Numbered from the stretch's first letter, positions 11,456 through 24,001 are shown. The stretch: DNA of 64,000 nt from Cerioporus squamosus (GCA_022592435.1 JABYQS010000006.1:1-64000); one strand, 5' to 3'. Notes: a model not told the origin generated them from the sequence alone. Numbers and translations are program-made.

Positions 11456-13620
11456 ATGTCGTCTTCAAAAATCACGTCTCGCATCGAGTGGGCCGCCTCG
11501 CTCGACCCCACCAAGGCACAGGTGCCGACGGAGGAGACCAAGTTCCACCGCAAGGTTCGTGCTGCAGCGATCGCGCGTCGCGCCACAGCGGTAGACGAAT
11601 CCATCTGACGCGTATGTGTTCTTTAGACGGCTATTATCGCGACGATTGGTACGCTGGCCGCATTAGGGGGTCATGCGATCTCGTGTCTGAGTGCGGCGGA
11701 AATGCAGGTCCGAACACCAACAATGTCGAGAAGCTGGCGGAATTGCGCCGTGCGGGTGTGAACATCGGTGCGTTTCGCCCCCCTTCGTGCTATTGAATCG
11801 CGTTCTCATGCGCTTTGCCGTGGTGATTGCTAGTTCGGATGAACTTCTCCCATGGAGAGTATGAGTACCACCAGAGCGTGATTGACAACACCAGGAAGAT
11901 GGTTTCCCGTACGTCCCCATCTTTCAGTTTCTACTAGATATGTCCCTTATGCGCCTCAAGTCGACCCCGAGGGCCGTCCGGTCGCCATCGCTCTCGACAC
12001 CGTACGTGGAAACGTCGCGCTCCCTATTGATCCTTACTGAGAGTACATGCAGAAAGGTCCCGAGATCCGTACTGGCATGATGAAAAACAAGACGGATGTG
12101 AGAACCTGGACGTTCTTCTGCAGGCACTCGTACTGAGCAATTCCCTGGACAGATTTCCATCAAAGCTGGCCATGAGTTCATCGTGTCCACTGATGACCAG
12201 TACAAGGATAACTGCGATGACAAGGTTATGTACGTCGACTACGTGCGTGCTCCCCCGTTCATACAAGATGATGTCTGCGGCTAATTTTTGGATCCAGAAA
12301 AACCTGCCCAAGGTCACCGCTCCGGGCAAGCTGATCTACGTCGACGATGGTATCCTCTCCCTCCTCGTGCTCGCCATCGAGGGCGACCATGTGCGCGTTC
12401 GCGCACTCAACAACGGCACTCTTAGCTCGCGCAAGGGTGTCAACCTCCCGAAGACCGAGGTCGACCTGCCTGCGCTCTCTGAGAAGGACAAGGCTGATCT
12501 CAAGTTCGGTGTCAAGAACGGCGTCGACATGGTCTTTGCGTCATTTATCCGCCGTGCACAGGATGTCCGCGACATCCGCGCCGTCCTCGGCCCTGATGGC
12601 GCGAACATCAAGATCATCTGCAAGATCGAGAACGAGCAGGGCGTGCTCAACTTCGACGAGATCCTGCAGGAGACCGACGGTGTCATGGTTGCGCGTGGTG
12701 ACCTTGGTATCGAGATCCCCGCGAGCCAGGTCTTCCTCGCGCAGAAGATGATGATTGCGAAGTGCAATAAGGCTGGCAAGCCCGTCATCGTTGCGACTCA
12801 GATGCTCGAGTCGATGACGTACAACCCTCGTCCCACTCGTGCCGAGGTCAGCGATGTCGCGAACGCTGTCATGGACGGCGCGGACTGCGTCATGCTTTCT
12901 GGTGAGACTGCGAAGGGCTCATACCCTATTCAGTCCGGTACGTCCATTCGTAGAGTTCCGCAGCGGTTGCTCCTGACGTAACTTCACAGTGCTCATGATG
13001 GCGGAGACCTGCTTGCTCGCGGAGGCTGCTATCTGCTACCCTGCTTTGTACGATGAGCTTCGCGACACCACTCCCCGTCCCACGCAGACCGTCGAGACCG
13101 TGGCGTTCGCTGCGGTCGCTGCGGCGTCTGAGCAGAATGCGAGCGCCATTATCGTGCTCTCCACGAGCGGCAACACTGCTCGCCTTATTTCGAAGTACAG
13201 GCCTTCTGTCCCGATCATCACTGGTGAGTGGAACGAACGCTTGCGGGAGCATATCTAACATGCACCCACCAGTTACGCGCAACCAGCAGACTGCTCGCCA
13301 GATCCACCTCCATAGGGGTTGCTATCCGTTCTGGTACCCGGAGCCGCGGGGCATCGAGCCTCACCAGTGGCAGACGGATGTAAGTAACCATCCTCGTTTG
13401 TGGTCGAGCTGTGCGTTGACTGTCTTCGGTTGCACAGGTCGACAACCGTATCCGCTTCGGTCTCCGGAATGCGCTCCAGCTCAACATCATCAAGGCCGGC
13501 ACGGCCGTTGTCGCGGTGCAAGGCTGGAAGGGCGGTCTCGGACACACGAACACGCTGCGTATCCTGTCGGTCCCCACGGACCCGGCGGACTTGGTCCAGC
13601 AGCCTCTTGGCGCCAGCTAG
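11456..13620 (+). CDS. PYK1: Pyruvate kinase
   Basis: The enzyme converts phosphoenolpyruvate and ADP to pyruvate and ATP, the last step of glycolysis, in the cytosol. The ATG at 11456 gives [20 protein letters not shown]. Short introns break up the N-terminal half, rebuilding [40 protein letters not shown] and the B domain. The large exon 12300-12940 holds [39 protein letters not shown], the active-site signature, and [20 protein letters not shown]. The C domain follows, with an Arg-rich effector-loop region and the end [13 protein letters not shown] (13618-13620). All key catalytic motifs (Arg of MNFSHG, Lys, GDLG acid residues) appear intact. The TATA box and many short introns suit a highly expressed gene. 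Confidence 0.96.
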
Positions 13621-13977
13621 ATGTGCGGTGTGCAGTGCGGTGTACGCAGCAGGAAGGGAGATATACGAGCAGTGTAACAGTAGCATGCATTGGCAATCAT
13701 CACATAGAGTTCTGCATCGGTTTCCCAAGCTGCATGGCACGGCCGGGTTCTGAGTACTGAGTGGCGGGAAGAGCGAGTGTAGACGCGGAGCACGACAGGT
13801 GGCACGTGGCAAATTAAGGCCGGGACGAGCTGCGCCAGTTGGACGAGATTGACCTCCACGTCCTTCCCGCCTTGCTCTGCGGCCTCCGTCACCGCGTCCG
13901 TTCCATCCTGCGGCGTCCTAGCCTATAGCTCTCTAGTCGCTACTAATCTGCCTCTGGGCCGTCTGGTGCCCTCGACA

Positions 13978-16443
13978 ATGGCAACCTCGATATACTTCCC
14001 GCAACAACGCGGGAACGGTTATGCCGAAAAAGCGCGTCCCGCCAACGGTCTCCCCATGCATTCCTCTGCTGTACGCGAGAAGTGGCAACGACATTACCAC
14101 TCCTCTTCATGGCTCATGCCCGTCTCTCTCCCTATCCCTGGCGTCCGTACACGTCGCCTCCGCCTCATGCTCCCCAACCTCCCCAAGCTGCACCATAGCA
14201 CCATCACTCGCTTCGGCAGGAGAAGAGGCAGAATGCTCCTAGCGGCAGGCTTCATGGCCATCGTCCTCACGGTCGTCATGATGTTCTCGCTGAGAGACCG
14301 CTTTGTCCCAGAAGACAGGTCATGGCCGGCCTACTCAGAACCGCCTACACTCGTGTACAGACGCGAGGACCTCCAGCGGATATGGGAGTGGGAGGTAGCT
14401 GCTGGACACTACCCTAGCGGGCAGAAAAGTGCGTCCTCTTTTTTTCTTGTACTGACGTCCGTCCTAACTGGACATGGTAGTCCCCGAGACTGTTGGCCTG
14501 ACCACCCCACCAATCAACCCCGCGTTGCCCCCACGGAAGGTCTCGACTATCCCCTCACGTTTCCGGCCGCCCTCTGTGACCAACACGCTTGGAATCGGCG
14601 CCAAGCGCGTGTATCTCGACGTGCAGAGCAAGCCGCCGAATGTCGCGTATCCTCCGCGCCCATTATCCGGCAGCGTGGCAGACATGGACGTGATCATGGA
14701 ACACTGTGACTTCTCGCAGAACAAGGTAACATAACATTCAGCTTCTGCTTCTGAGTTGTCGCTCATATCCCCGTGCAGTACGTCCGGGACTGTCTCGAGG
14801 TTTTGCGACTCGGCGGTGGGCTGGACAATGGGGCTCGCGTGCGGAGAGGCAAGATGGATGATTGGAAGTACATCTACGTCGAGGATGGAGAGCTCCAGAA
14901 CAGCACCCAGACGGTCCCACAGGTCAACCCTGCGCTCGCGCTTAAGAGTCAGGGTATCGCTGACCCCAACGCGGGCTTCGTCAAGAAGCGCAATGCCGAC
15001 TGGGAACCGCACGTCTACTTCCCACAGCCCCCCAAGTACATCGCGCATCACGACCGCCCGGCCGCATGCGAGGAGCACCCACATCTGTTCCACATGTTCT
15101 GGACAGGGCCGTTCACCGACAAGCCGTATCTCGCCCTTCTGTCCTTCCTCTATACCCAGAACGTTGGCTTGCACTTGGACGCTGAGCATGACGACCCCAC
15201 CGTTTGCCGACCCAAGTTCTGGCTCTGGATCAACCCTGGCCCCGCGGCGTCCGTGCCGAACCCCACGGCGATGCGCGACATGTTTGAGCAGCTGAAGTCG
15301 AACCCATGGGCGTCACCGTTCTTGCACCCGCGCTTCAAGGATGTTATCCAGTTCAAGCTGTGGAACACTACGGAGCAACTGGATGGTATCCCGGAGCTCA
15401 AGGACGAATGGCGTGACCTCCGGGATTCGCTGTTCAACTCGGGCGGTGTGGTGGAAAAGGTTCCTCAGCAGCCCGAATCGTCGACTACCACGACTGCTGA
15501 TGGCTCGGCTGCGGAGGGCGCCACGAAGAGTTCTGGCGGCGATGAAGATGACAAGGTGAATCGCGTAGGCTCCAAGTCGCCCTCATCGTATGACCGCTTG
15601 TCCGTCATCCTGTCGGACATGGCGCGTTTCGTGCTCTGCCACCGGTTCGGCGGTATCTACCTCGACGCAGACACGATCCTTCTGCGCGACTGGGAGGAGC
15701 TTTGGGGATGGAAGGGAGCATTTGCCTACCGCTGGTCGCGTCTGGAAAGGTACAACACCGCGGTGCTGAAGCTCAACAAGGGCTCGGCGATTGGCACATT
15801 CCTGTTCCGCACGGCGCTCAAGAACGGTCTGGACTTCCATCCGATGACGGTTTCGAGGTATACCAAGGACGCCGCGCTGGAGCCGCTGTTGTTGCGGTTG
15901 CCCGACGCGTTGTTCGACTCTGCGTGGCTGAACACAGAAGACTTCCAGCGCGAGCGCCCGCCTCAGCCTTACTTCACCGAGTAGGTGGCTCGTGGAAGTC
16001 ATGGACGACGCACTGACAGTATTACTCAGGTTCGGCGATTTCTTCTTCACCCCTCGCGAGAAGAGTGCGGCGCCCCATGCGCTTGGCTTCAATGGCTTCT
16101 TCAAGGGCGCGTACTCGTACCACTTCCACAACTTTTGGTACGTACACAATGGCGTGTAAAGAGCACTCTTTTACTGACGAGCCATCTTAGGTGGCAGCCC
16201 TTCGACGCCACGCGGAATTGGCCAGATCTCGGACCTCGCTTCATAAACGGCGAGCGCATAGCGCGTTCCCAGATTGACGCCAACCAGGCTATCCCGACGG
16301 CGGAGAGGACGACGGAGTTCCCGGAGGACGTCGTCGCTGATGACAAGCGCGACCTTGACTGGTCGACGGTCTTAAAGCGGACGTTCGAGGCTTACGTCCG
16401 CGGGGAGATCCCCAACATGTACGGCGAGTGGCTGAAGTGGTAA
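13978..16443 (+). CDS. Type II membrane glycosyltransferase with DXD motif
   Basis: The frame begins at the ATG at 13978. A basic cytoplasmic tail of about 90 residues precedes one membrane anchor (MLLAAGFMAIVLTVVMMFSL), the type II layout of Golgi transferases. After introns near 14430, 14730, 15985 and 16140 the lumenal domain includes LFHMFWTGPFTDKPYLAL and FRLCHRFGGIYLDAD-like text. The core reads RFVLCHRFGGIYLDADTILL, where DAD is the metal and nucleotide-sugar binding DXD motif of GT32/OCH1-like enzymes. An inserted Ser/Thr/Asp-rich loop (about 15450-15570) separates the two halves of the fold. The end is PNMYGEWLKW-stop. The donor and acceptor sugars cannot be told from sequence. An in-frame start at 13849 exists but adds an unlikely leader. 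Confidence 0.82.
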
Positions 16444-17020
16444 ACCCGGCTCTCCGCTCTCGTGCTTCTTGGTGATGTGTCCCTCTGCCGCACTTTATCC
16501 TTCATCTGCGGTGTATATACCTCCTTTGAGCGTCCGCTAGAACTTTGACTTGTTTTGGAGCTGTCTTCGTCTGCTGTCCGCCAACATCAACATCAACACC
16601 ACTTTGAGTAGTATCTTCCATCGTGCTATCACACCACCCTACGTCTAACTTTAGTTCCCTAGACCAGATTGACCATGTAATGTGCACACGCCCCTCCACG
16701 TCCTTCATCTACATATCGGATATTGAACTCTCTTCCGGCCTGAGCAGGTTAAATAGGGCGCCGCACGTCTCTCGAAGCAAAAGATACACATGTTCATGTT
16801 CATAAGCACGCATGCAGTCATGTAGCCCTCGTTGATCTCAAATGCTTGATACCCCCACACGAGCAACGCCGTCTGCCAGGTGTCGCTGCCAGGCATACTC
16901 AGCTGTACCACGTCCCCGGTGGTTGGCAGGACCCGAGACGAACACTACATCTGCTGGATATGGCAGTGCTCGCCTCATCTGAGCGCTTGATCAGCCTTTC
17001 CTACTCAGAGCTTCGCCGCC
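16444..17020. other. Intergenic between two plus-strand genes
   Basis: 577 bp holding the 3' flank of the glycosyltransferase and the promoter of the phosphatase. No reading frame or RNA is supported. Confidence 0.4.
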
Positions 17021-17685
17021 ATGTCGCAGAACGTCTCCGTCCTCGTCGTCTGTCTCGGTAACATCTGCCGCTCGCCCATCGGCGAGGCCGTTCTGAAGCA
17101 TGTAGCCAAAGAACGGGGCTTAGACGTCACGGTCGACTCTGCCGGGACCTCGAACTACCACATCGGCGAGGATCCAGACGATCGGTGAGTAGAAGGATCG
17201 TCTAACCACAACTACGGTTCGCCTCTGACAAATGATCTTGCGCGTACAGTTCAGTAGCGGTCTGCAAGAAGGTATGCCAGCGGGCACGCGCACATGTCAC
17301 GGGCTGAATCTGATTCTTCGCCGCACTGGCAGAACAAGGTGCCCATCAAGCACTCTGCACGGCAGGTCCAGCAGGCGGACTTCCGGACGTTCACGCACAT
17401 ACTGGCTGCTGACGAGGCGAACCTGCGGAATCTGAACCGCATGAAGCCCCGGGACGCCACTGCGGAGGTGCGGCTCTGGGGCTCCTACCTCGACGGCGAG
17501 GCGATCCCGGACCCGTACTACGGCGGCATGGTGCATATCCTTACCTGTTCCCTGCACGTCGTATGAAGCTGATCTCATGGTAACTGTGGCAGAATGGCTT
17601 CGAGAACGTCTTCGAACAGTGTGTGAAGCTATCGAACGCGTTCTTGGACGATGTGTTCGGCAAGAGCACACACGGGGTAGAATAG
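17021..17685 (+). CDS. LTP1: Low-molecular-weight protein tyrosine phosphatase
   Basis: A cytosolic acid phosphatase acting on phosphotyrosine. The ATG at 17021 gives MSQNVSVLVVCLGNICRSP; CLGNICRS is the CX5RS active-site loop with the nucleophile Cys. VDSAGTSNYHIGEDPDDR follows. A first intron starts near 17186, and a short exon (TVAVCKK-like) lies between two introns near 17252-17338. HILAADEANLRNLNRMKP comes next, then the general-acid motif IPDPYYGGM, and after an intron NGFENVFEQCVKLSNAFLDD. The stop is at 17683-17685. Length and motifs are typical (about 160 residues). It ends 133 bp from the 3' end of the dehydrogenase on the other strand. Confidence 0.93.
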
Positions 17686-17818
17686 ACATCGCATAGAAGC
17701 CGTCCTGACAGACTTTCAGAGGTTGTTTGAAAAACACAGAAAGCGGACATTGTCATAGTATACAGTGTATGTATCCGGAGTATTCTAGATGGAGAATGTG
17801 CCACTATGGGCGGTCTGC

Positions 17819-20134
17819 TCAGTGGTGCGTGGGCATGTCCACGGACGCCTTGTTTCCAATGGCGTCCTCCGCCTTCCACAGGGCCGTCGTCGTCTTGTTC
17901 TGGGTGTAGAAGTCGATTCCACTGCAGCAATGGCGGCCTATTAACACAACGTCCTTAGCATGAACTGAATGAGTACGCACCCCCGACCGTAGAACGGAAC
18001 GTCGCCCAAGAAGCTCGCCTTGTTCCCGCTCCAGGAGAACATGGGCAGCGGCACGGGGATGGGCACATTGATGCCGACCTGGCCGACTTCGACCTCGCGC
18101 TCGAACTTGCGCGCGGTCGCGCCGCTCTGGGTGAAGATCGCCGTGCCGTTCCCATACTTGTTCGCGTTGATGATGGCAAGCGCGTCGTCGAGCGTGTCCG
18201 CCGTGATGACGGTCAAGACAGGGCCGAAGATTTCTTCACTATTCACGACAGACGGGGTGAGTGTCTCTATTGACGACGATGACGGCTCAAGATATTGATG
18301 CTCACCGGTAGCACCGCATCGTGGTCGTCGCCTCGATGATCGTAGGACCAATCCAGTTACCGTCGGGGAAGCCAGAAACCTCGTAGCCGCGCCCATCCAG
18401 GTGGATGATTCCGCCCTCTTCCTCAGCAGAAGCAATCAGACCGGTAATCCGCTGCTTCGAAGCTGCCGAGATGACAGGACGTGCTGGAACTCAGTCAGCA
18501 TCTCATATGCACCGACCAACAGGCAAGCACTTACAGATCGGCGCCCTGCTCGAAGCCCTGGTTGACCTTAAGCTTCTTGGCGCGTTCAATGAGCTCGGGC
18601 AGCCAAGATTGTGCGGTTCCAACCAAGACAGCTATTCAAGTGGTCAGGAGCGCGAGTCACGAAGAGACTTCTCGTGTTTACATACCTACGGAAATAGCCA
18701 TGCAACGCTGTCCGGCAGCTGAGTGAGGTGACCAGTAAGTTCCATGTGCCACATGGTCTACTACAATACCTACCTCCAAAGCAGGCGCCAAGGATGGAGT
18801 TTAGTGCGTGGTTCTTGTTGGCTATGCGTCGGTAAGTTAGGCAGTCCATGGCAGCAACATCTGACCTACTCACCATCAGGCATGAGGACAGCGTGATTCT
18901 TCGCACCCAGGTTTGCCTGAACGCGCTTGCCACTTGCACGCCCCCTCTCGTATATGTGCTTGCCTGCGCGGTCGCCGCCGACAAAGCTGATAGCCTTGAT
19001 GGCCGGGTGATCGCAGATGGCGTTGACGGTCGGTATAGTACCGTGGACAACGTTGAGCACGCCAGCCGGGAGCCCAGCACGTTGGCATAGCTCGGAGATG
19101 ATCATGGCAGCACCCGGATCTCGCTCTGAGGGCTTGAGGATGAGGGTGTTGCCGGTAGCAAGAGCCATGGGGATGGTCCAAAGAGGAATCATGCTATGGG
19201 AAGAATGCTGAGTGAGCGGACACCACGCTGACTTGGCGGTTGCAGCTTACGCAGGGAAGTTGAAAGGCGCAATGCTATGGAGAGCGCGTCAGTAAGGACA
19301 TCGGACAAGCAGACTGTCTGTTGTGGAGACAAACCTCGCGCATACACCCAGAGGAAGTCGTCGTGTGGAAGTATCCATGTCCTTGGACACTGCGGCGATC
19401 ATTCAGTGAGATAGTCCTTGCGCCGTCGCGTCGAAAAGGACTGACCTTCTATCGTGTCCCCGAGAAGTGCGGTCGGGATGTTGGTGGCAGTCTCCACTAC
19501 CTGTAACCCACGAAGCAAGTCACCCTGCGCGTCTGGGCCACAGGTACGTGAGCCAAGGCGTGTCAGGAGACGAGATTGAAACAAACCTGGGTATGTCTTC
19601 CCTTGCTCAAGCACGATGCTGCTCGCAATAGCATCACCATTCTGCCTCAGCTGGTATTGGAGACTGCGCGACAGTCAGACTAGAGTACAGACGCGGAAAG
19701 CAGCACGTACTCCATGACGAATCTCTGCCGGGTGAGGACGCTGGTGCGGCTCCATGTCTTGTACGCCTGGGAGGCAGCGTCCACGGCCTGTTCGAACTCG
19801 GAAGAAGTGGTCTCGGGCACTCTCGTCAAGAGCGTTTGGGAGGCCTGACCCCGCATGCGTAAGTCGGAGTATAAGTCGAGTACAGCGGATGGATACATAC
19901 AGGGTCCACGACGTCGATCCACTTCTCCGTTGTGCTCTCGACGAACTCTCCGCCTATGAAGTTCTTGGTGTTCGCGCCAGTCGCGCTGGTGCCCTTCCAG
20001 TCCTGGGAGATCATCTCGGCCTTCGACCTCGCGGTTGCACTCAGCCCACTGAGTGCGGGTCGCGACGTAGCCGTCGTGACCATTGCGCGCACGCCGCGCA
20101 GCTGAGCGGGCAAGGGGAGTTTGGCGGGAGGCAT
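17819..20134 (-). CDS. Methylmalonate-semialdehyde dehydrogenase, acylating (ALDH6 family)
   Basis: A mitochondrial enzyme of valine and pyrimidine breakdown that makes propionyl-CoA or acetyl-CoA with NAD and CoA. The ATG at 20134 starts a leader rich in Arg/Lys/Ala (about 40 residues), a likely import signal. Then come [74 protein letters not shown] and the catalytic [11 protein letters not shown], whose GQRCMA marks this subfamily. ALDH6-type [17 protein letters not shown] follows, and the end is DMPTHH-stop. About ten introns. A TATATA lies about 75 nt upstream (20211-20216). It shares a 285-bp divergent promoter with the next gene. Confidence 0.92.
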
Positions 20135-20298
20135 GGTGAGATGAGTGCGAGTGAGAACGGATTCACGAGGCCGTGGGCGTAGCAGACAAGCTTTACGTTC
20201 GCAGGGCGAGTATATATCTCTTCCGGCGGGGTTCCGGGGCAAAGACGTCGGTCGCGGACGCGGGGAGCGTGAGGACAGGTGAGGACGCGAGGGTCATG

Positions 20299-20310
20299 TG
20301 GGGTACCCCA
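20299..20310. promoter_or_regulatory. 12-bp perfect palindrome in a divergent promoter
   Basis: TGGGGTACCCCA sits between the starts of the dehydrogenase (-) and the SH3BGR-like gene (+). One half, GTGGGG, fits the SYGGRG consensus of the carbon repressor CreA. A dimeric zinc-finger target is plausible but unproven. Confidence 0.3.
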
Positions 20311-20419
20311 AGCCGTCCGCCACCGCGTCTGATCCGCCCGCGCCCCCGCCGTCGCCTGAACTGGTTGGGACTCTGGCTCTGAGACCAGCCTCGACTACTT
20401 ACAACTGCAACACTTAGCC

Positions 20420-21542
20420 ATGCCTTCTCCTCCAATCCAAGTCTTTCTTACCACCATCGCATCCCAGCCCGCCCTCCGGCAGCGCCAAGGTGCGCGTCCT
20501 TCGTGCTGATCACTTGCTTCCAAACCGATCGCGTCGCGCAGAGTATGTCTTGCGCGTCCTGCAGGTCAAGAAGGCCCAGTTCACTTCATACGATCTTGCC
20601 TCGGACGAAGACGCGAAGAAGCTATGGCGCAGAAAGGCACCACTAGGCTAGTACTGGTCTGCTATCCGCTCGTCGCCCACGGGACGCCAGGAGTGCTGAC
20701 TGCGCGCACGTAGACAAGCAGCAGCTGCCAGGACTGCTCATTGGAGGAGAGTTCCCCGGGGTGCGTCTTCACTTGGCTTACGTTCTGCTCCGATACTGAC
20801 TTCTGGTCTTCTAGACTTTCCAGGACTTGTGAGTGCAGCACCGTGTCATGCGCACCGTGGGGTTGCTCTAACCCTGCGCCTGTTACTCAGCGAAGAAGCA
20901 GTCGAGTTCGGCGAGCTTGACCAATTCCTGCGCCTTAACGAGAACTGGGACCCCCTCGAAGATGACAAACCCCTCCTCCGCGCCGTTCCCGTCGGTATCC
21001 CTGGCGCGTACGCACCCGCCCAGATGAACCCCGAGCACGTCTCCCCAGCACCCTCTCCAATCAAGACCAAGCCACCTCGCCGAGCGGGCGAGATAGACGC
21101 AGGAGACAAGCTCGGGGATGCGAGTCTCCATGGGGTGAATGTCACCGACGACGACCTCTTGAAGCTTGTGGAAGAGCTCGGACTCGACGAAGCTTCGGCG
21201 AACGACCTCGTCAGGGGTCTGTCCAGTGAGGATGCTGCATCGAAGAAGGATGCTCCTACCCCTCCTGTGAAGAAGGAACCCGCAGGTCCCGCGAAGGAGG
21301 ACCCTGCTGCGTCAGCCAAGGAGGCTCCTGCGCCAGCCAAGGAAGAGCTCCCTGCGCCAGCCAAGGAGGATATTCCTGCTCAAGAGGAGGCTACGGCTGA
21401 GAAGGAAGAGGAGCCGAAGCCTGAGGTGAAGGTCGAAGAACCTGCTGAAGATGTAGGAGAGGCGAAGGTGACCGAACAGCGAAAGGAGCCTACACAGGCT
21501 GACGAGAAGGCAGAGCCTGCTGCTGCCGCAGGGGATAAGTAG
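20420..21542 (+). CDS. SH3BGR / glutaredoxin-like thioredoxin-fold protein with acidic tail
   Basis: The ATG at 20420 gives MPSPPIQVFLTTIASQPALR. Introns near 20490-20541, 20651-20712, 20761-20814 and 20827-20889 join the frame to EYVLRVLQVKKAQFTSYDL, ASDEDAKKLWRRKAPL, DKQQLPGLLIGGEFPGTFQDF and EEAVEFGELDQFLRLNENW. This is the SH3BGR version of the thioredoxin fold; no CXXC or CXXS active site is visible, so a redox enzyme is unlikely. The C-terminal 200 residues are Ala/Pro/Lys/Glu-rich with repeated APAKEE-like blocks, probably disordered. The stop is at 21540-21542. The role is unknown in fungi; a scaffold is a guess. Confidence 0.8.
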
Positions 21543-21728
21543 GGACCTTGGCGTTCTCCACATACCCATATGTTCCCTTGGAGGTTGCATCGCGCATGGT
21601 ATATTTATTCACACTAGAGGGATTGAACGGATGGTTTCCAAGTACAGTGGGATCCTGCATTACAAGATTAATACAATGTCTATGGCCGTTGCCCATAACA
21701 GATCCTCCAAAGGAAAGGCCAGAAGGGA

Positions 21729-23105
21729 CTATTGCTCGAAGTGATCGTCCTCCGGTTGCCGCGATATACGTCGCCGCATGGGTGACGGGGTTGGCCCGTA
21801 GCCGGTGGACGCAGAGTCCAAGGATGCAATCAAAGCCTGGTAATCGGTCTCCTCACCCTTGACATCCGTGTGGGACTCGCTCTATGGGCTCTGGTCAGCT
21901 TCCGGTCAAACAGAGTTACACGGACACGCACGGCTGGTCTGGAGCGGGAGCCACTGCCTCCGCTCCTCCGTACTGGAGTCTTTGGCCTGCTCTCGCTCGT
22001 TTGACGCTCCTTTTCAACTCGCTCGGGACGGCGAGACCGCCTGCGTCTGCGCGGCTTCTCTTCAGGCTCGAGCTGGCGGGGTTCGTCTGGAGGGAAGTGC
22101 CACTCGACTAGAGGCATGAGGCACGCAACGAGGCCTAGGAACAGGATGAAGAAGAACACGCAGGCGGCGATGAGGGAGAAGATGAGCGGGAACCGCGCTA
22201 TCATGCCACTGCGATGGATGCAGATGTGAGTACCAGACCTGCAAACAGTCCACTCGATTTGCTCACCGAACACCGTGGTGCTTGACGATACCGCGAATGG
22301 TTCCAGAGAGGACTGCCAGCTCGCGTCCGTGTCCTTGGCCTAGTGTCCTCCACTGATCTCGGCGGCCCAGTTCTACCCTGGCGAGCGCACGGGTCGTGCC
22401 CACCACAAAATCGCTGAGCATCTGCAAGTTGAGGTCTATCGTTCCTGGGCGGTTGTACAGGTACGTCCATGGGGCCGCATACGGCGGCAGCACAATCGCC
22501 TGCATGGGGATGGTCAACGTCATTACGAATACATGTGTGAAGTCATACACATACCGGTTTGCGCGCGTCCACAATAGTTCCATTAGATGGTGTCATGAGG
22601 GAGAGGCTTGCCATGAAATTACCCAGCGCGAAGTTCGCTTCGTTCGCTGGGACAACCAGGTGTAGTGAAATGTCGTATGGCTGTTGCGCGCCAAGATTCG
22701 TGAGCATCACCTCTGCATACGGCGACACGCTTTCACTACGTAGAGACTATGAGATGGATCGCCTCGCCAATGAGCCTGACGTGGGCGCACGTACCCGTAC
22801 TGCAAGTACAGTTCAGTCTCCCAACTGACCGCGACGCTCTTCCACACCAGGTACCCCGACCCGACCGACAGGAATACGATGAGTGGCAAGGCCGCCGAGA
22901 ACACAGCGAGCGGGACCAGATGCGGCGCAAGCGGCCTGAATAGACGACCCAGAGCCCAGAGAAGGTCGATGGCGAGCTGCATGGGGTGGAACGGCCAGAA
23001 GTAGTTGAGGATGCCGCGCGTGTCCTCCGCGACCTTCTCGCGCAGCTGCTCTTGCTCCTCCTGGTCGAGATCAGTCTTCGCCAAGGGATCCATGCTAGCA
23101 CTCAT
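21729..23105 (-). CDS. SEI1: Seipin, lipid-droplet biogenesis protein
   Basis: Seipin forms ER oligomers at lipid-droplet contact sites. The ATG at 23105 gives MSASMDPLAKTDLDQEEQEQ (an ATG at 23093 is also possible). TM1 is LVPLAVFSAALPLIVFLSV. The lumenal domain has SPYAEVMLTNLGAQQPYDIS and the family core VPANEANFALGNFMASLSLM, matching seipin's asparagine/GxFM strand. TM2 is FPLIFSLIAACVFFFILFLG. A cytosolic tail rich in Arg and Ser follows. The frame needs a 50-nt intron near 21880-21930 (GTGCGT to CATAG, with CTGAC branch point), after which the end is SESHTDVKGEETDYQALIAS and PEDDHFEQ-stop at 21729-21731. Without that splice the frame would stop at 21830. Start-to-start distance to the next plus-strand gene is only 127 bp. 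Confidence 0.85.
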
Positions 23106-23232
23106 GGCGGCGGGTGAGCATACGAAGAGACGGTGATGAGAGTCCGGGAGAGCGAACGCGCCCTCGCCAGACGACGGACGTCATATGTACGCGCCACCCA
23201 CGTGATACTCTTGTTCTCCTACCACCACCACC

Positions 23233-23875
23233 ATGGCCAGCGATCTCAAAAGCCTTCTTGGTCTCAAGCCGTCCTCTCCAGAGCTCACTGCGCATATATC
23301 TGCCCTAGCGACTGCAGCGTCGAAGCCAGAACGCCACGTCGCCCGAAGTCAAGTCATACTCCGATGCGGTCTACTTCAATTACTACCCGCTCGGCCTCAG
23401 TTTGCTCTTCAAGCCCGTCGACGGATACAAGCCGAAGACGGGGCTAAAGCTCGAGGAGCTGCAGGAGAACAAACTCGTCCTCGACGGAATCGACATCTAC
23501 AACGTTCCGAAGCCGAAGGCAGGCGCGAATGCGTCTCGCGCGACGAAATCACCCTATACCACCTATCCCGTCTCCCCGATCACCTTCAGCCTCGTCCCGC
23601 TCCCTGCCGACAAGGATGGCAAGACCCGTGCAGAAACTATCAGCATCACACCAGAGACGACCGGCAAAGACTTCGTACTTGCCATGGGAGAGCCAGACAG
23701 GAAGGGCGGAGGAGCGGGGCCGTCTTCCGGGTCGATAGGCATCTGGTGCGAGTGGTCGAAGGACGGCGTCATGGTAGAGTTTGGTGGTGAGGAGAGCCGA
23801 GGGCCCCAGGCTTGGGAGCGCGGGAAGGATGCCGTTTGGAAGGTCATCAGTGTCTTCCCTGCGAAGACAGAGTGA
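23233..23875 (+). CDS. Conserved fungal protein of unknown function, frame break near its start
   Basis: The ATG at 23233 gives MASDLKSLLGLKPSSPELTA, continuing to about residue 32. The same exon then continues in a different frame (NATSPEVKSYSDAVYFNYYP, from about 23330) to FPAKTE-stop at 23873-23875. The two parts look like one protein of about 210 residues, with a tight order of Tyr/Pro-rich strands and a late motif SIGIWCEWSKDGVMVEFGGE. No intron with GT-AG ends of usable phase fits between them, so a single-base indel, real or a sequence error, is the simplest reading. I recall similar basidiomycete proteins but no function. Confidence 0.6.
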
Positions 23876-24001
23876 AGGGAGAGCGTGCAAAGGTAGGTAT
23901 ACTGCTTCGTTCTCGATCTTCCAAGAAGGTATGTACATCGTTCTCATACATTTGCGTTACGGTCAGCAGAGGGCACAAATACACTGTTGCACTGGTATCA
24001 T

